NCBI GenBank assembly: GCA_958366945.1
Contig: CATXCY010000009.1
Span: 1 to 64,000, forward strand
DNA length: 64,000 nt
Direction of reading: 5' to 3'
Source of the DNA: Bruticola sp004554425
GTDB taxonomy: Bacteria > Vulcanimicrobiota > Xenobia > Xenobiales > Xenobiaceae
Shown piece after piece: positions 1-8,565 of this stretch. The notes beneath the pieces are model-generated. The model worked only from the letters and a program-made list of their open reading frames with translations, ran no database searches and had not been told where the DNA came from. The stretch's first letter is position 1, and each line of letters starts with the position of its first letter. Both the position numbers and the translations under genes were made by a program.

Positions 1-156
1 AGCGGTTTTCAGGAGCAGAATCCCTACGGCGGCTATCAAGGCCAGCAGTCAGGTTTTGGCAATACCAATTTGGGCAATAGCGGTTTTCAAGGGCAAAGTC
101 CTTATGGCGGCTACCAGGGGCAGCAGCCTGGCTTCGGAGCCCAGACAAATTTAATG
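1..156 (+). repeat. Two tandem 78-bp coding repeats
   Basis: The unit at 1-78 recurs at 79-156 in the same frame, with the second copy diverging toward its end. Each encodes about 26 residues with the core PYGGYQGQQ. More copies probably lie upstream of the window edge. Such arrays can change copy number by slippage or recombination. Confidence 0.7.
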
Positions 157-930
157 GGCCAAACTGGTGGCTTTGGTGTGCAAAACAATTCACCATTTTC
201 TGGCTACGGCACCAATACAGGAGTAGACCGTCGCGAAGGCAGTTTGAGTGATGTTTTATTGGCTTCACGTCGCAGCTCCAATCCCAATGCTACTTTGGGT
301 GGAGGTGCTCCTGGAGCCGAATCCGGCGATTCTTTAGAGTCTTCCGGCCATTTGAGCCCAGCTGAAACTTATGCCAAGTTGGTTGAAGAGAGCCAGCAAG
401 AGCGTAATTCTTGGCGAGGTTTTGTGGCTTGGTTCCAAGGTGGCGGCAAATATACTGTGCTGAGCTTTATGATCGTCGTAGTGGCTCTTTCAGTATTTGC
501 TCTGTTTTTGTTCCATCGTATCAATAAGAGTAATGAAGAAATTGTCGATGGGCCTGACCGCCACGTTACAGAAGTTGCGCCGGAAGTTTCCAGCCATTCA
601 GGCAGTTCTGAAAGCAAGTCTAAAGGATATGAGAGCTCTACCTCTTCTAGCAAGGCCGATAAAAAGGCTGTCGCCGAAGAATATAGCCCGCGAGCAGAAG
701 CTTTGAAATCGGCTCCGGCTACTCAGTCTAAGTCCAAAGCAACTGCTACTAAAGGTCAAGCCAAAGGAAAAGCTAAATCTGCTCCCGCTAAGAAGGCCGA
801 ACCTAAAGTTGCTCCTCCCAAAGAGGAAGTAGTTGATGACGAGCCTACCTACTACGGAGAAGAAGGTGACGATTCCGCTTTCCATATGGATGACAACGAT
901 TTTGCTCCTTCAGTAGATGTTGAATACTAA
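1..930 (+). CDS. Membrane protein with Gly/Gln/Tyr-rich repeats (5' end outside window)
   Basis: The reading frame is open from the first base to a TAA at 928, so the start lies outside the window. The visible 309 residues begin with two copies of a 26-residue unit (78 bp period; SGFQ..PYGGYQGQQ.GFG), giving a low-complexity Gly/Gln/Tyr/Phe-rich region. A Ser/Gly/Asn-rich linker follows. There is one hydrophobic segment at about visible residues 151-172 (YTVLSFMIVVVALSVFALFL), preceded by a Trp-rich stretch. The C-terminal half is rich in Lys, Ala and Ser, then turns acidic. This looks like a single-pass membrane protein with disordered flanks. I recognise no family. An intrinsic terminator follows directly. 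Confidence 0.75.
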   Translation, partial: SGFQEQNPYGGYQGQQSGFGNTNLGNSGFQGQSPYGGYQGQQPGFGAQTNLMGQTGGFGVQNNSPFSGYGTNTGVDRREGSLSDVLLASRRSSNPNATLGGGAPGAESGDSLESSGHLSPAETYAKLVEESQQERNSWRGFVAWFQGGGKYTVLSFMIVVVALSVFALFLFHRINKSNEEIVDGPDRHVTEVAPEVSSHSGSSESKSKGYESSTSSSKADKKAVAEEYSPRAEALKSAPATQSKSKATATKGQAKGKAKSAPAKKAEPKVAPPKEEVVDDEPTYYGEEGDDSAFHMDDNDFAPSVDVEY

Positions 931-937
931 TATCGGA

Positions 938-976
938 AATCGACCTTAAGCTGTTGTGGCTTTAGGTCGATTTTTG
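938..976 (+). terminator. Intrinsic terminator after the repeat protein
   Basis: The arms AATCGACCTTAAGC and GCTTTAGGTCGATT can pair almost completely around a short loop and run into a T tract. The hairpin starts eight bases after the stop codon. Confidence 0.8.
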
Positions 977-1115
977 TGCCTTCTCAATTGGCTAATTGTC
1001 TCTAAAAGTGTTCTAGCCGGGGAAGGTAAAAGGCCCACCTGTTCGAAAGGGTCACACTGTTTGTTTTTTTGTCTTTTTAAAGGCAGACCTAGTTTGTTAT
1101 GCGAGGTTTTTTATA

Positions 1116-2102
1116 ATGGTCGCTGCTCAGAATAAATTTGAGACGACTGGTAGTATTTTGGTTGCCGGCTCGTTGGCGTTTGACTTTATTATGCGCTATG
1201 CCGGGCTTTTCAAAGAGCACATTCTGCCTGAGCGTTTAGATTCTATAAATTTGTCGTTCTTAACTGAGCGAGCCCGCAAAGAGCGCGGCGGCTGCGCTGG
1301 CAATATTGCCAATGCTTTGGCTATGCTGGGGGAACATCCCCGCGTGGTGGCTACTGCAGGCGGAGATTTTGAGCAGTATCGTTTCTACCTCGAAAATAGA
1401 GGAGTAGATACTTCTTGCATCGCTATTTATGAAGATGAGCTGACCGCTACTTGCACTGTTTGTGCCGATAAGTGTGACAATCAGCTTACCTTTGTCAGCG
1501 TCGGTGCTATGGCTGAAGCTCACAATTTAGATTTGAGCAAGTTCGCTACTGAGCAAACTAAGTTGGCTATTATCTCTCCCGATGATCCTAAAGCTATGAA
1601 TCAACATTGTGAAGAAGCTAGGAAAGCCGGTATTCCTTTTATTTACGATCCTTCTTTCCAAGTGATTGCCTTCTCTGGCGAACAGCTTTTGGCTGATGTC
1701 AAAGGTGCCAAGGCTTTAATCGTCAATGACTACGAATTTTCGCTTTTCTTGGATAAGACTGGTTTAACTCAGCCTCAGCTTAACGAGCTGGTTGAAGTTA
1801 TTATTGTCACTAAAGGTGGCGATGGTAGCACAGTTTATACTAATAAGGGTGAAATTTTGCATATCGATCCCGTTAAAGTTGAAGCTGTCGATCCTACTGG
1901 CGCTGGTGATGCTTTCCGCGGCGGCTTAATTTACGGCTTAATCCACGGCCTGCCTTTAAAAACGTCTGCTCAACTGGGTAGCGTTTGCGGTGCTTACGCT
2001 GTAGAGCATTTGGGCACTCAAAATTATAGTTTTACTATGGACGCTTTCAAAAATAGGTATGAATCTACTTTTAATGAACCTGCGCCTAGTTGCTTAGCTT
2101 AA
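1116..2102 (+). CDS. PfkB-family carbohydrate/nucleoside kinase (ribokinase or adenosine kinase type)
   Basis: A cytosolic kinase of 328 residues, the usual PfkB length. The N-terminal PfkB signature GGCAGNIANALAMLGE lies near residues 56-71. The C-terminal signature DPTGAGDAFRGG contains the catalytic Asp and the anion hole. The opening, with a Gly-Ser-Leu-Ala-Asp-like motif and an ILPE segment, resembles the adenosine-kinase-like branch more than ribokinase. By family knowledge it phosphorylates a sugar or nucleoside hydroxyl with ATP; the substrate cannot be fixed from sequence. ATG 1116 has a GCGAGG ribosome-binding site about 10 bases upstream. It stands alone between two terminators. 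Confidence 0.9.
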   Translation: MVAAQNKFETTGSILVAGSLAFDFIMRYAGLFKEHILPERLDSINLSFLTERARKERGGCAGNIANALAMLGEHPRVVATAGGDFEQYRFYLENRGVDTSCIAIYEDELTATCTVCADKCDNQLTFVSVGAMAEAHNLDLSKFATEQTKLAIISPDDPKAMNQHCEEARKAGIPFIYDPSFQVIAFSGEQLLADVKGAKALIVNDYEFSLFLDKTGLTQPQLNELVEVIIVTKGGDGSTVYTNKGEILHIDPVKVEAVDPTGAGDAFRGGLIYGLIHGLPLKTSAQLGSVCGAYAVEHLGTQNYSFTMDAFKNRYESTFNEPAPSCLA

Positions 2103-2130
2103 TTTCCTTGGTGGCAATTATTATAGCGTA

Positions 2131-2172
2131 AAAAAAGAGCTCTACTCTTTTAAGAAAGTAGAGCTCTTTTTG
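2131..2172 (+). terminator. Intrinsic terminator after the PfkB kinase
   Basis: The arms AAAGAGCTCTACT and AGTAGAGCTCTTT form a perfect stem followed by a T tract. The sequence can also act on the opposite strand. Confidence 0.85.
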
Positions 2173-2210
2173 GTTTGTGTGTTAGGTGAATAATAAAAAA
2201 ATTCGCCTAG

Positions 2211-2252
2211 TATAAAAGGCAGGCCGTAAGCATGTAATAATGCCTAGGCCTG
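2211..2252 (-). terminator. Probable terminator of the beta-propeller gene
   Basis: On the minus strand CAGGCC pairs with GGCCTG, with an inner GCAT/ATGC pairing, and TTTT follows shortly after. A second weak stem (TAGGCGAAT with ATTCACCTA) lies just beyond at 2183-2209. Confidence 0.5.
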
Positions 2253-2263
2253 ACGGAGTTAAA

Positions 2264-3859
2264 TTACGGACATACGGCTATGCCCCAGGGAGTGGATTGA
2301 GGCATAGGTGAACTGGTATTAATTACGCCGCCGTTGTGGCCGTCTAAAATGCTAATATTGCTACTGCCAGTACAAGCCACAAAGACTTTGTTGCCGTCGG
2401 AAGTACAAGCAATTCCCACCGGGCCTTTACCTACAGGGACGGTGGCAATAGGCGATTGGTTCTGGCCGTTAAGGACGGTAACGTTATCTGAACCTTTATT
2501 GGTGACAAATACTTTGGATCCGTCGGGAGTAATAGCCACGCGCTGAGGATTGACACCTACACGGACGCGGCCCATTTCTTGGAAAGTCCAAGCATCAATT
2601 ACGGACAGATCGCCGGAACCGGAGTTGGCTACATAGAGGAAGCGTCCGTCAGGAGAAAGTTCCATACCGCAAGGATTGGCGCCTACGGGCAAAGCTTTTT
2701 CGGGAATGCCTGTGGAGAGATTGATAGCTAAAAGTTCACCAGAAGAGGTGGTGCCCATAGCCACAAACATGCGAGTGCCTTCGCGATTGATAACGGCGGC
2801 GCGAGGCTGGCCAGCTTCACCGGTACGCATACGTGGTAAGACGATAGAGCGTTGAGGAGCGTTACTGACTGGATCAATTAAAATAACGCTAGGGGAAGCG
2901 CTCATAACTGTAGCGATAATATAGTTGCCATTTTGGGCCATGCGCAAATCGGTGACAATACCGCCAGCTGGAATGGAAGTAAGCAACTGATTGTCGTTGG
3001 CAGTATCATAAATTTGGATCATGCGGTCGGAGGTGCTGACATACAGTCTAGTGCCTGAGGCATTAAAGGCGGCCCAGAATGGCTGGCTGCCTAACGATTT
3101 GTAGTTGGGGTTGCCAGGAGCGTCGCCGTTCATGATCATTAAAGAATTGGGGTTGGCGCTGAAGGTTGAGCCTTGCATGGCCGTCATCATGTCATGGGCG
3201 CTGCCCAATTGGGTAGGCATTTGGGCATTTTGGGCCATGGTATTATTGATACCGAAGGGGTTACCTTGACCCAAAAGAAGCATTTGTGCGTAAGATTGAG
3301 TGGTGGTAACTGGAGGTGCATTATAGGAAGTGCTGCTGCCAGCGGGAGCGCCCTGACCGGCTTTAGCAGCTAAACAAATATAAGCTGTACCGGGATCGAT
3401 AGGAGCGCGTACGCCTTGCATACCGTTAGACATGGTATTTCCAGGGGTCATGCCCGGATTAAGGATAACCGTAACCATAGCTCTTTCGCCAGGCCCTTTG
3501 GGAACGGTAACACTTTTGGTAACCATACCCACACCGGCTTTTTGCACCATTAAAGTATATTGGCCGGGTTTAACAGTAAAGTAGAAAACGCCTTGAGAGT
3601 CGGTTACGGCTTTTTGTTTAGTCTCTTGAACAGTTACTTCACAAGAGTCTAAAGGCTCGTAAGGTACGTCAATGGCGCTGCGCCCGGGGCGAGAAGTAAC
3701 TACGCTTCCGCACAAGTTTGGATCGCGATATTTGTCAAATTTTTTATCGTTATAGTCAGCTTTCTTTTTGGCTATAGCCGGAGCCGCAAAGAGTCCGGCA
3801 ATAATAGCGGTAACTAAAAACAGCCAAAGAAAATTGACTTTTCTAGCATATTTATGCAT
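2264..3859 (-). CDS. Secreted YVTN-type beta-propeller protein with carboxypeptidase-regulatory-like domain
   Basis: An exported protein of about 531 residues. It has a basic N-terminus, a hydrophobic core (FLWLFLVTAIIAGLFAAPAIA) and probable signal-peptidase cleavage near AIA. Residues about 45-125 match a carboxypeptidase-regulatory-like beta-sandwich (VTDSQGVFYFTVKPGQYTL). A Gly/Ser/Gln-rich linker leads to a C-terminal beta-propeller with YVTN-like blades such as SPDGRFLYVANSGSGDLSV and TPDGSKVFVTNKGSDNVTV. Such proteins usually act as periplasmic or surface binding scaffolds; the partner is unknown. A GTG six bases upstream overlaps the GAGGTG ribosome-binding site, so I chose ATG 3859. 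Confidence 0.85.
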   Translation of the reverse strand: MHKYARKVNFLWLFLVTAIIAGLFAAPAIAKKKADYNDKKFDKYRDPNLCGSVVTSRPGRSAIDVPYEPLDSCEVTVQETKQKAVTDSQGVFYFTVKPGQYTLMVQKAGVGMVTKSVTVPKGPGERAMVTVILNPGMTPGNTMSNGMQGVRAPIDPGTAYICLAAKAGQGAPAGSSTSYNAPPVTTTQSYAQMLLLGQGNPFGINNTMAQNAQMPTQLGSAHDMMTAMQGSTFSANPNSLMIMNGDAPGNPNYKSLGSQPFWAAFNASGTRLYVSTSDRMIQIYDTANDNQLLTSIPAGGIVTDLRMAQNGNYIIATVMSASPSVILIDPVSNAPQRSIVLPRMRTGEAGQPRAAVINREGTRMFVAMGTTSSGELLAINLSTGIPEKALPVGANPCGMELSPDGRFLYVANSGSGDLSVIDAWTFQEMGRVRVGVNPQRVAITPDGSKVFVTNKGSDNVTVLNGQNQSPIATVPVGKGPVGIACTSDGNKVFVACTGSSNISILDGHNGGVINTSSPMPQSTPWGIAVCP

Positions 3860-3894
3860 TTTCACCTCGTATTATTTCAGTTAATTTCGGCTTG

Positions 3895-3924
3895 ATTTTA
3901 GTATATCAGCGCCTTGGACTGCAA
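3895..3924 (-). promoter_or_regulatory. Possible promoter of the beta-propeller gene
   Basis: On the minus strand a TTGCAG box and a TAAAAT box are separated by 18 bases, about 35 bases upstream of the start. This is a match by eye only. Confidence 0.3.
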
Positions 3925-4137
3925 CAAAGCTATCTTTAACTTTGACATTTAATTTAAAGCTAGAAGCCTTTGCTTATGTTTCCGCTGCAAATTTGTTTTT
4001 TTTGTGGATTTAAGGGAGATTATTTACTTAAAAATGGTTTAATTTAGAGGAGGCTTTGCCTTCGAGGCTATGAACTCTTATTCTATAGCCTTTTCTTGGG
4101 CCGTATGAACATACTTTAGAAAGTTTGAGCTAAACGA

Positions 4138-4374
4138 ATGACCGTAATGACGGCATTTTTTATCTTGATGGTTTGTCTTTTGTTAATTGTCAAGATGATT
4201 TTTACCATAAAAGATTTGCGGCGTAGGCAACAAGAAGGCGACCAAGTAGAAGCTGTCGGCTTAAAAAAAGCTGAGCGCACTTTAACAGTTGTGGCTTCTG
4301 TTTTGGGAGTAGTAGTTGTAATGTGCTCTCTTTATATCGGCGCTGCTTATATTTTAGTTTCGGCTATAGACTAA
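4138..4374 (+). CDS. Small two-helix membrane protein
   Basis: A protein of 78 residues with a hydrophobic helix at about 3-23 and another at about 48-72, joined by a charged loop (RRRQQEGDQ). No family is recognised. The start is uncertain: ATG 4138 lacks a clear ribosome-binding site, and a second in-frame ATG lies at 4147. The next gene begins 37 bases after the stop and has a strong ribosome-binding site, so the two could share a transcript. Confidence 0.6.
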   Translation: MTVMTAFFILMVCLLLIVKMIFTIKDLRRRQQEGDQVEAVGLKKAERTLTVVASVLGVVVVMCSLYIGAAYILVSAID

Positions 4375-4385
4375 CCTATATTTTA

Positions 4386-4393
4386 CCCCCCCC
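4386..4393 (+). repeat. Homopolymeric C8 tract before a ribosome-binding site
   Basis: Eight consecutive C lie between the stop of the 78-aa gene and the AAGGAGG of the next gene. Runs of this kind are prone to length change; the length here may also be affected by sequencing error. Confidence 0.8.
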
Positions 4394-4411
4394 TTATAAG
4401 GAGGTTTTTTT

Positions 4412-5125
4412 ATGTGGTTTAAATTTACGCGCAGGAAAATATTCAGCTTTTTGGCTTTCCTTTTAATTGTGGGCCTTTTGTGCCCGGTGCAAGCTTTGGC
4501 GGCTAAAGCTAAGGTCTCTCGCGGTAAAGTTAGCAAAAATGGTGATGCCGTTACTTACAACTTTAAATATACAGCTGCTTCCAATTGCAATACCCGCTTT
4601 AAGACTAAACTTGTTAATGCTGATGGTTATGTCTTAGCTAGATGGGACGATATTGATGTCGCTAAGGGCAAGTCTCATAAAGAGCCACAAAGGCTGACTA
4701 ATGTCAGTAAATTGCCAGCTAAAGGCGATTTGTTTATCGTGATTAAAGCTCAGCCTGCTGCTGGTGGCAGTGAAGGCGAGTTCGGCAGTTGGAAATTTGC
4801 CTTTAACCGTTCGGGTAAGCCGGCTATTTATTGCACTTCAGTTAAAAAAGCCAATAACAATGGCGAAACAGTCCAAAGATTTAAATTCCGCTTTGAGGGC
4901 GCTTATCCCAAGCATAGTAAAATTCGAGTGGAAATTTATAATTCTGACGGCATCAAGCTCGTTTCCAAAAATCGCACTGCTGGCAAATTTAAAGGTAACT
5001 ATACTTTCAATTGGAATGGCTACCCCGATAAAGGCGGTTTGATGTGCAAAAATGGCAAATATATCGTCAAGTATTGGATCGAAAACTCTAAGCCCAAACA
5101 AAAAGAAGTCAACTTGAAGTTCTAA
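4412..5125 (+). CDS. Secreted protein with FlgD-like C-terminal Ig fold
   Basis: An exported protein of 237 residues. The start ATG 4412 follows a strong AAGGAGG. A signal peptide (basic start, FSFLAFLLIVGLLCPVQALA) ends near residue 30. The C-terminal part contains FNWNGYPDKGGLMCKNGKY, typical of the FlgD-like Ig domain in which a W-x-G motif is followed by a G-x-Y motif. The middle part looks beta-rich without a recognised family. A role as a periplasmic or surface adaptor is an inference. It lies 43 bases upstream of a lipoprotein gene, likely in one operon. Confidence 0.75.
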   Translation: MWFKFTRRKIFSFLAFLLIVGLLCPVQALAAKAKVSRGKVSKNGDAVTYNFKYTAASNCNTRFKTKLVNADGYVLARWDDIDVAKGKSHKEPQRLTNVSKLPAKGDLFIVIKAQPAAGGSEGEFGSWKFAFNRSGKPAIYCTSVKKANNNGETVQRFKFRFEGAYPKHSKIRVEIYNSDGIKLVSKNRTAGKFKGNYTFNWNGYPDKGGLMCKNGKYIVKYWIENSKPKQKEVNLKF

Positions 5126-5168
5126 GCGGACTTGGCTCAAATATTTTAGCTTAAGGAGTGAAAAATTG

Positions 5169-6008
5169 ATGAATTATAAAGGCGCTGTCTGTGCTCTGGC
5201 TTTAGTGGCTGCTTTTAGTATTGGTTGTACAGCTAAAAGTGCCAATCAGGCCGCCGAGCAGGCTAAATCTGCCGCTTCTGAAGTTGTTGCTGTTTCGGAA
5301 GAAGCCAAACCTGCGGTTGAAGTTGCTCAAAATGACGAAAATATTCCAGTTTTGAGTTCAAAAGTCAACCCTAACTTTAAGGTAATTGGTTCTTATTACA
5401 GAGAAAATAGCAGCCAGTATAATAATGGCATTTTAGTAATTACCGATTTTAGCGAAGGCTTGAAAATTTTCGAATTTAATATTCTTAGCGGTAGTGAGGC
5501 TAACGATTCGGCTACCAGTTATCGTTTGGCCGGTGTTTTTAATGTCGACTTAGATAAAGTTGGACAAGGTGAATTTGATAGTATTGTGGCCGGACAGAAT
5601 GGTAAGATTCATTTTGAGTTGAGTAAAGACGGTAAAATGATTAACGTAACTGCTGAAGGCCCAAAAAATCAAGTATATGTAGGCAGTTATTCTTACTATC
5701 ACCCCGGTTTTGATATTAGTCTCGGTTTGGCTAAGGCTGTATTGGAAGAATTGCCCGGCGCTGTTACTGGTTTAACTCAAGCTGCAGGTAAATATACCAT
5801 TAAACTTTTTGATAATGAAGATCCTTTGCTTGGCATTTACTATGAAGTAGAAGCTATAGACAAGCGTGATCAAGTGATTGGAAGTTATCTTGTTTCTAAA
5901 GATTTGCAATCGGTAGTGCGCACTGACATTGGAGATTTGAAAGCTATTCGCGGTGATTTGACTCCAGAAATGAAGAAGGCACTCCTTGAGGTTATGCCCA
6001 AAGGCTAA
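5169..6008 (+). CDS. Putative lipoprotein of unknown function
   Basis: A protein of 279 residues. A short signal peptide ends in a lipobox-like FSIGC with the candidate lipidated Cys at residue 20. An Ala/Glu/Val-rich tether of about 40 residues follows, then a beta-rich domain without recognised motifs. AAGGAG lies 10 bases upstream of ATG 5169; a TTG directly before it is an alternative start. An intrinsic terminator follows. The protein is probably anchored in a membrane facing the periplasm. Confidence 0.75.
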   Translation: MNYKGAVCALALVAAFSIGCTAKSANQAAEQAKSAASEVVAVSEEAKPAVEVAQNDENIPVLSSKVNPNFKVIGSYYRENSSQYNNGILVITDFSEGLKIFEFNILSGSEANDSATSYRLAGVFNVDLDKVGQGEFDSIVAGQNGKIHFELSKDGKMINVTAEGPKNQVYVGSYSYYHPGFDISLGLAKAVLEELPGAVTGLTQAAGKYTIKLFDNEDPLLGIYYEVEAIDKRDQVIGSYLVSKDLQSVVRTDIGDLKAIRGDLTPEMKKALLEVMPKG

Positions 6009-6031
6009 ATTTTAGCTTTACATTACTACAA

Positions 6032-6072
6032 AAGCTCCGCCGCACTGCAATCGAGTCGGCGGGCTTTTTTTT
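6032..6072 (+). terminator. Intrinsic terminator after the lipoprotein gene
   Basis: A GC-rich stem (GCTCCGCCG with CGGCGGGC) is followed by eight T. Confidence 0.9.
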
Positions 6073-6119
6073 ATTATTTTGTTGCCGATTTATAGCTCTT
6101 TCACTAAGATCGTCGGCCC

Positions 6120-6157
6120 AGCTCTATTCTATGTTAAAATTAAATAGAGCTTTTTTA
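6120..6157 (+). terminator. Second terminator-like hairpin at the edge of the accessory island
   Basis: AGCTCTATT and AATAGAGCT form a perfect 9-bp stem with a 14-base loop, followed by a T tract. It sits about 45 bases before the start of the AlbA-type gene, so it may insulate that gene or attenuate its transcription. Confidence 0.6.
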
Positions 6158-6201
6158 ATTTTGTCTCAAACTACTTTCTAATGCGGGAGGGGAAAATACA
6201 A

Positions 6202-7788
6202 ATGATTCCATTAAGAATTGAGCGTCTATTGGTCGGCCAGATTTTAGAGCAAGATCGGGTGGAATACAAAGAGGGATGGAATCCCAACGACATTATTCAT
6301 ACCATTTGTGCTTTTGCCAATGATTACAATAACATGAATGGTGGCTACTTAGTTATAGGAGTACAAGCTAAAGATGGATTACCTATTTTGCCTCCTAAAG
6401 GTATTGCCGCTAATGAGCTAGATGCTATTCAGCAAGCTATTTTTCAATATTGTAATCAGATTTCGCCGCGCTATATTCCTAGAATTGAAGTAGTTGATTA
6501 TAAGAATTCAGGCGTTTATTTGCTATATTTATGGTGTGTAGCTGGAGATAGTGGTCCATATCAGGCGCTGGTTAGTGTTTATGCTGAAAAAGGACAAAAG
6601 GCAGATCGTCGTATGCACTATTGGATTAGGCCTGCTTCTTTAACTACTGCTGCCAAACAAGATGAAGTAGCCGAACTTTTTGATAAATTTAATTCGGTGC
6701 CCTATGATGATCGCGTCAATAGGAAAGCTTCTATAAAAGATATTAGGCGTGGTTTTTTAGAAGATTTTCTCAGAGACAGTCGCAGCAGTTTAGCTGAAGA
6801 CATAAATAAAAGTAGTTTAGAAGAACTTTTGCTGGCCTTATAAGTTGCTAACGAAACAGATACTGAGCTTGATATACGTAATATTGGTGTTTTAATGTTT
6901 ACCGAAAGGCCAGATAAATTTATTCCTGGCGCCCAGATCGATTTAGTTAAGTTTCATGCTGAGGAAGCTGAAGGCTCAGATGATTTTACAGAAAAAACTT
7001 TTTATGGCCCTATTTGGAAGCAAGTGCGCGATGTACTCGATTATCTTTATGTAAATGTAATTGAAGAAAAAGTAGTTAAGGTGCAAGGCCAAGCCGAAGC
7101 TGAACGCTATTTCAATTACCCTTATAACGCTTTAGAAGAAGCTATAGTAAATGCTGTTTTTCATAAGTCGTATCGCGAGCCGGAGCCTGTAGAAATTCGA
7201 GTTTATATAGATAAGATAATTATTATCAATTATCCTGGCTTAGCTAAATGGATTAACTTGGATAAATTCGCTTCCGGCCAAGCTAAAGCTCGCAAATATC
7301 GCAATCGTCGCATAGGTGAGCTTTTTAAAGAACTCGATCTTTCAGAAAAACAAGGTACAGGCATAACTAAAATTCTTAAAGAGCTGCGCAAAAATGGTTC
7401 TCCTAAGCCAGAATTTGAAATGGATGAAGATAGAACCTATTTGCAAACTACTATTTTTATAAGAGAAGGCTTTTCCCATATTGAACTTCCGGCTAATTCC
7501 AAAGTATGTAACTTGCTAGTGGAGAAACCAGCGAGAATTTTAATGTCAGAATCGATGTCTAAATTAGTGTCCGAATCAATGTCCGAATTAGAAGAGCAGC
7601 GTTGGAAGATTTTAGCGGCATATTTAGCTGAGCACGATGGTATCAGCAGCACAGTAGCCGACGAACTATTAGGTGTACATATGAAAACTGCCTCCAGACT
7701 TTTACTTAAAGCGGAAAATATTGGCTTGCTGCTAAGCTACGGTAAAACGCGGAATAAAATTTACAAGAAAAAGGAATATATAATGTAG
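6202..7788 (+). pseudogene. AlbA/Schlafen-domain (RecG-like) transcriptional regulator, split by an in-frame TAA
   Basis: Residues about 18-140 form an AlbA_2/Schlafen-type domain (VEYKEGWNP, GGYLVIGV). A helicase-like or divergent ATPase-like segment follows (NIGVLMFTERPDKFIPGAQ, then LEEAIVNAVFHKSYREP), and a C-terminal winged-helix region ends the protein. A TAA at 6841-6843 stops translation. The same frame then resumes at once with codons for VANETDTELDIRNIGVLMF, exactly where homologues continue, so this is one gene with a nonsense change (CAA to TAA is the simplest path). The intact protein would be about 528 residues. ATG 6202 has GGGAGGGG upstream and is preferred to ATG 6181. The second half contains the duplicated SESMS segment. 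Confidence 0.85.
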
Positions 7789-7816
7789 CAGTATGTTAGT
7801 AGAAAGGAGGGTGACG

Positions 7817-7852
7817 ATGAATTTACTGGATTTCTTAATTTTAGCATCTTGA
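7817..7852 (+). CDS. Possible 11-codon leader peptide before hicA
   Basis: A very strong ribosome-binding site (GAAAGGAGGGTGACG) precedes ATG 7817, which opens only 11 codons (MNLLDFLILAS) before TGA. That TGA overlaps a TTG codon (TTGA) in the frame of the toxin gene. This could be a coupling peptide or the remnant of a former start. Confidence 0.35.
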   Translation: MNLLDFLILAS

Positions 7853-8154
7853 CACCATATGTGGTTGCATTGTATTGTGGCAGTGGGGGTGATTATATAT
7901 CAAAATGGGAGAAGCTGTTAGCCCGTATTTGTTCTTTGTCGAGAGGGCTTCGGTTTGAAGAAATTCGTAAAGTATTGGAAAGTTGCGGATATACGATAAG
8001 TGGGAGGACTATTGGAAGTAGTCATTATATCTTTCGTAAACCTGGTAAGCAGCCCATCACGATACCCAAACATGAACCGATAAAAAGGGTTTATGTTGAA
8101 ATTGTTAAGCAAGTTGTAGAAAGTGAGGTAAGCAATGATGAGCCAATTGGATGA
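7849..8154 (+). CDS. hicA: HicA-family mRNA interferase toxin
   Basis: HicA toxins are small double-stranded-RNA-binding-fold ribonucleases that cleave mRNA. The core from about residue 18 shows the family pattern: a KLL..I opening helix, LRFEEIRKVLESCGY, the catalytic-His motif GSSHYIFRKPG, and the TIPKHEPIK block. Homologues normally start at the residue before SKWEKLL. Here that codon is ATA (7897), preceded by GTGGGGGTGA, which would be a good ribosome-binding site for an ATG. The listed start is TTG 7849, which overlaps the stop of an 11-codon ORF. The gene overlaps hicB by 20 bases. Confidence 0.8.
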   Translation: MTPYVVALYCGSGGDYISKWEKLLARICSLSRGLRFEEIRKVLESCGYTISGRTIGSSHYIFRKPGKQPITIPKHEPIKRVYVEIVKQVVESEVSNDEPIG

Positions 8155-8512
8155 GTATTTAGCTAAGCCTTACAGAATGGAAATAGTTGAAGATCCTTAT
8201 GAAGGTGGGTTTGTAGTTTCTTTTCCTGAATTGCCTGGGTGTTTGACTTGTGGAGAAACTATAGAACAGGCCTTAGCTAATGCGGCTGATGCTAAAAAAG
8301 TGTGGCTTGAAGCGGCTTTAGAAGAGGGCATAAAAATAAATGAACCTGATAGTTTAAAGAGTTATTCTGGGCAGTTTAAATTGCGCATTCCTCGCAGTTT
8401 ACATAAACTTTTGAGTGAACATTCACGTGAGGAAGGAATAAGTTTGAATCAATATTGTGTTTATTTACTTTCTAAAGCGTTAGGCGAAACATTGTCTGCA
8501 GCTGCGTTGTAA
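8135..8512 (+). CDS. hicB: HicB-family antitoxin
   Basis: A protein of 125 residues. The N-terminal half is the HicB partial RNase-H-like fold (GGFVVSFPELPGCLTCGET, then ALANAADAKKVWLEAAL). The C-terminal part (LRIPRSLHKLLSEHSREEG, SLNQYCVYLL) is a ribbon-helix-helix DNA-binding domain. By family knowledge it binds HicA and represses the shared promoter. The start overlaps the end of hicA; GTGAGG lies upstream, and ATG 8138 is an equally possible start. Confidence 0.9.
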   Translation: MMSQLDEYLAKPYRMEIVEDPYEGGFVVSFPELPGCLTCGETIEQALANAADAKKVWLEAALEEGIKINEPDSLKSYSGQFKLRIPRSLHKLLSEHSREEGISLNQYCVYLLSKALGETLSAAAL

Positions 8513-8565
8513 AAGTGGCTGCTTAAAAAACATAACCTGTGAATCCCATCATTTCTGCAAGGTTG

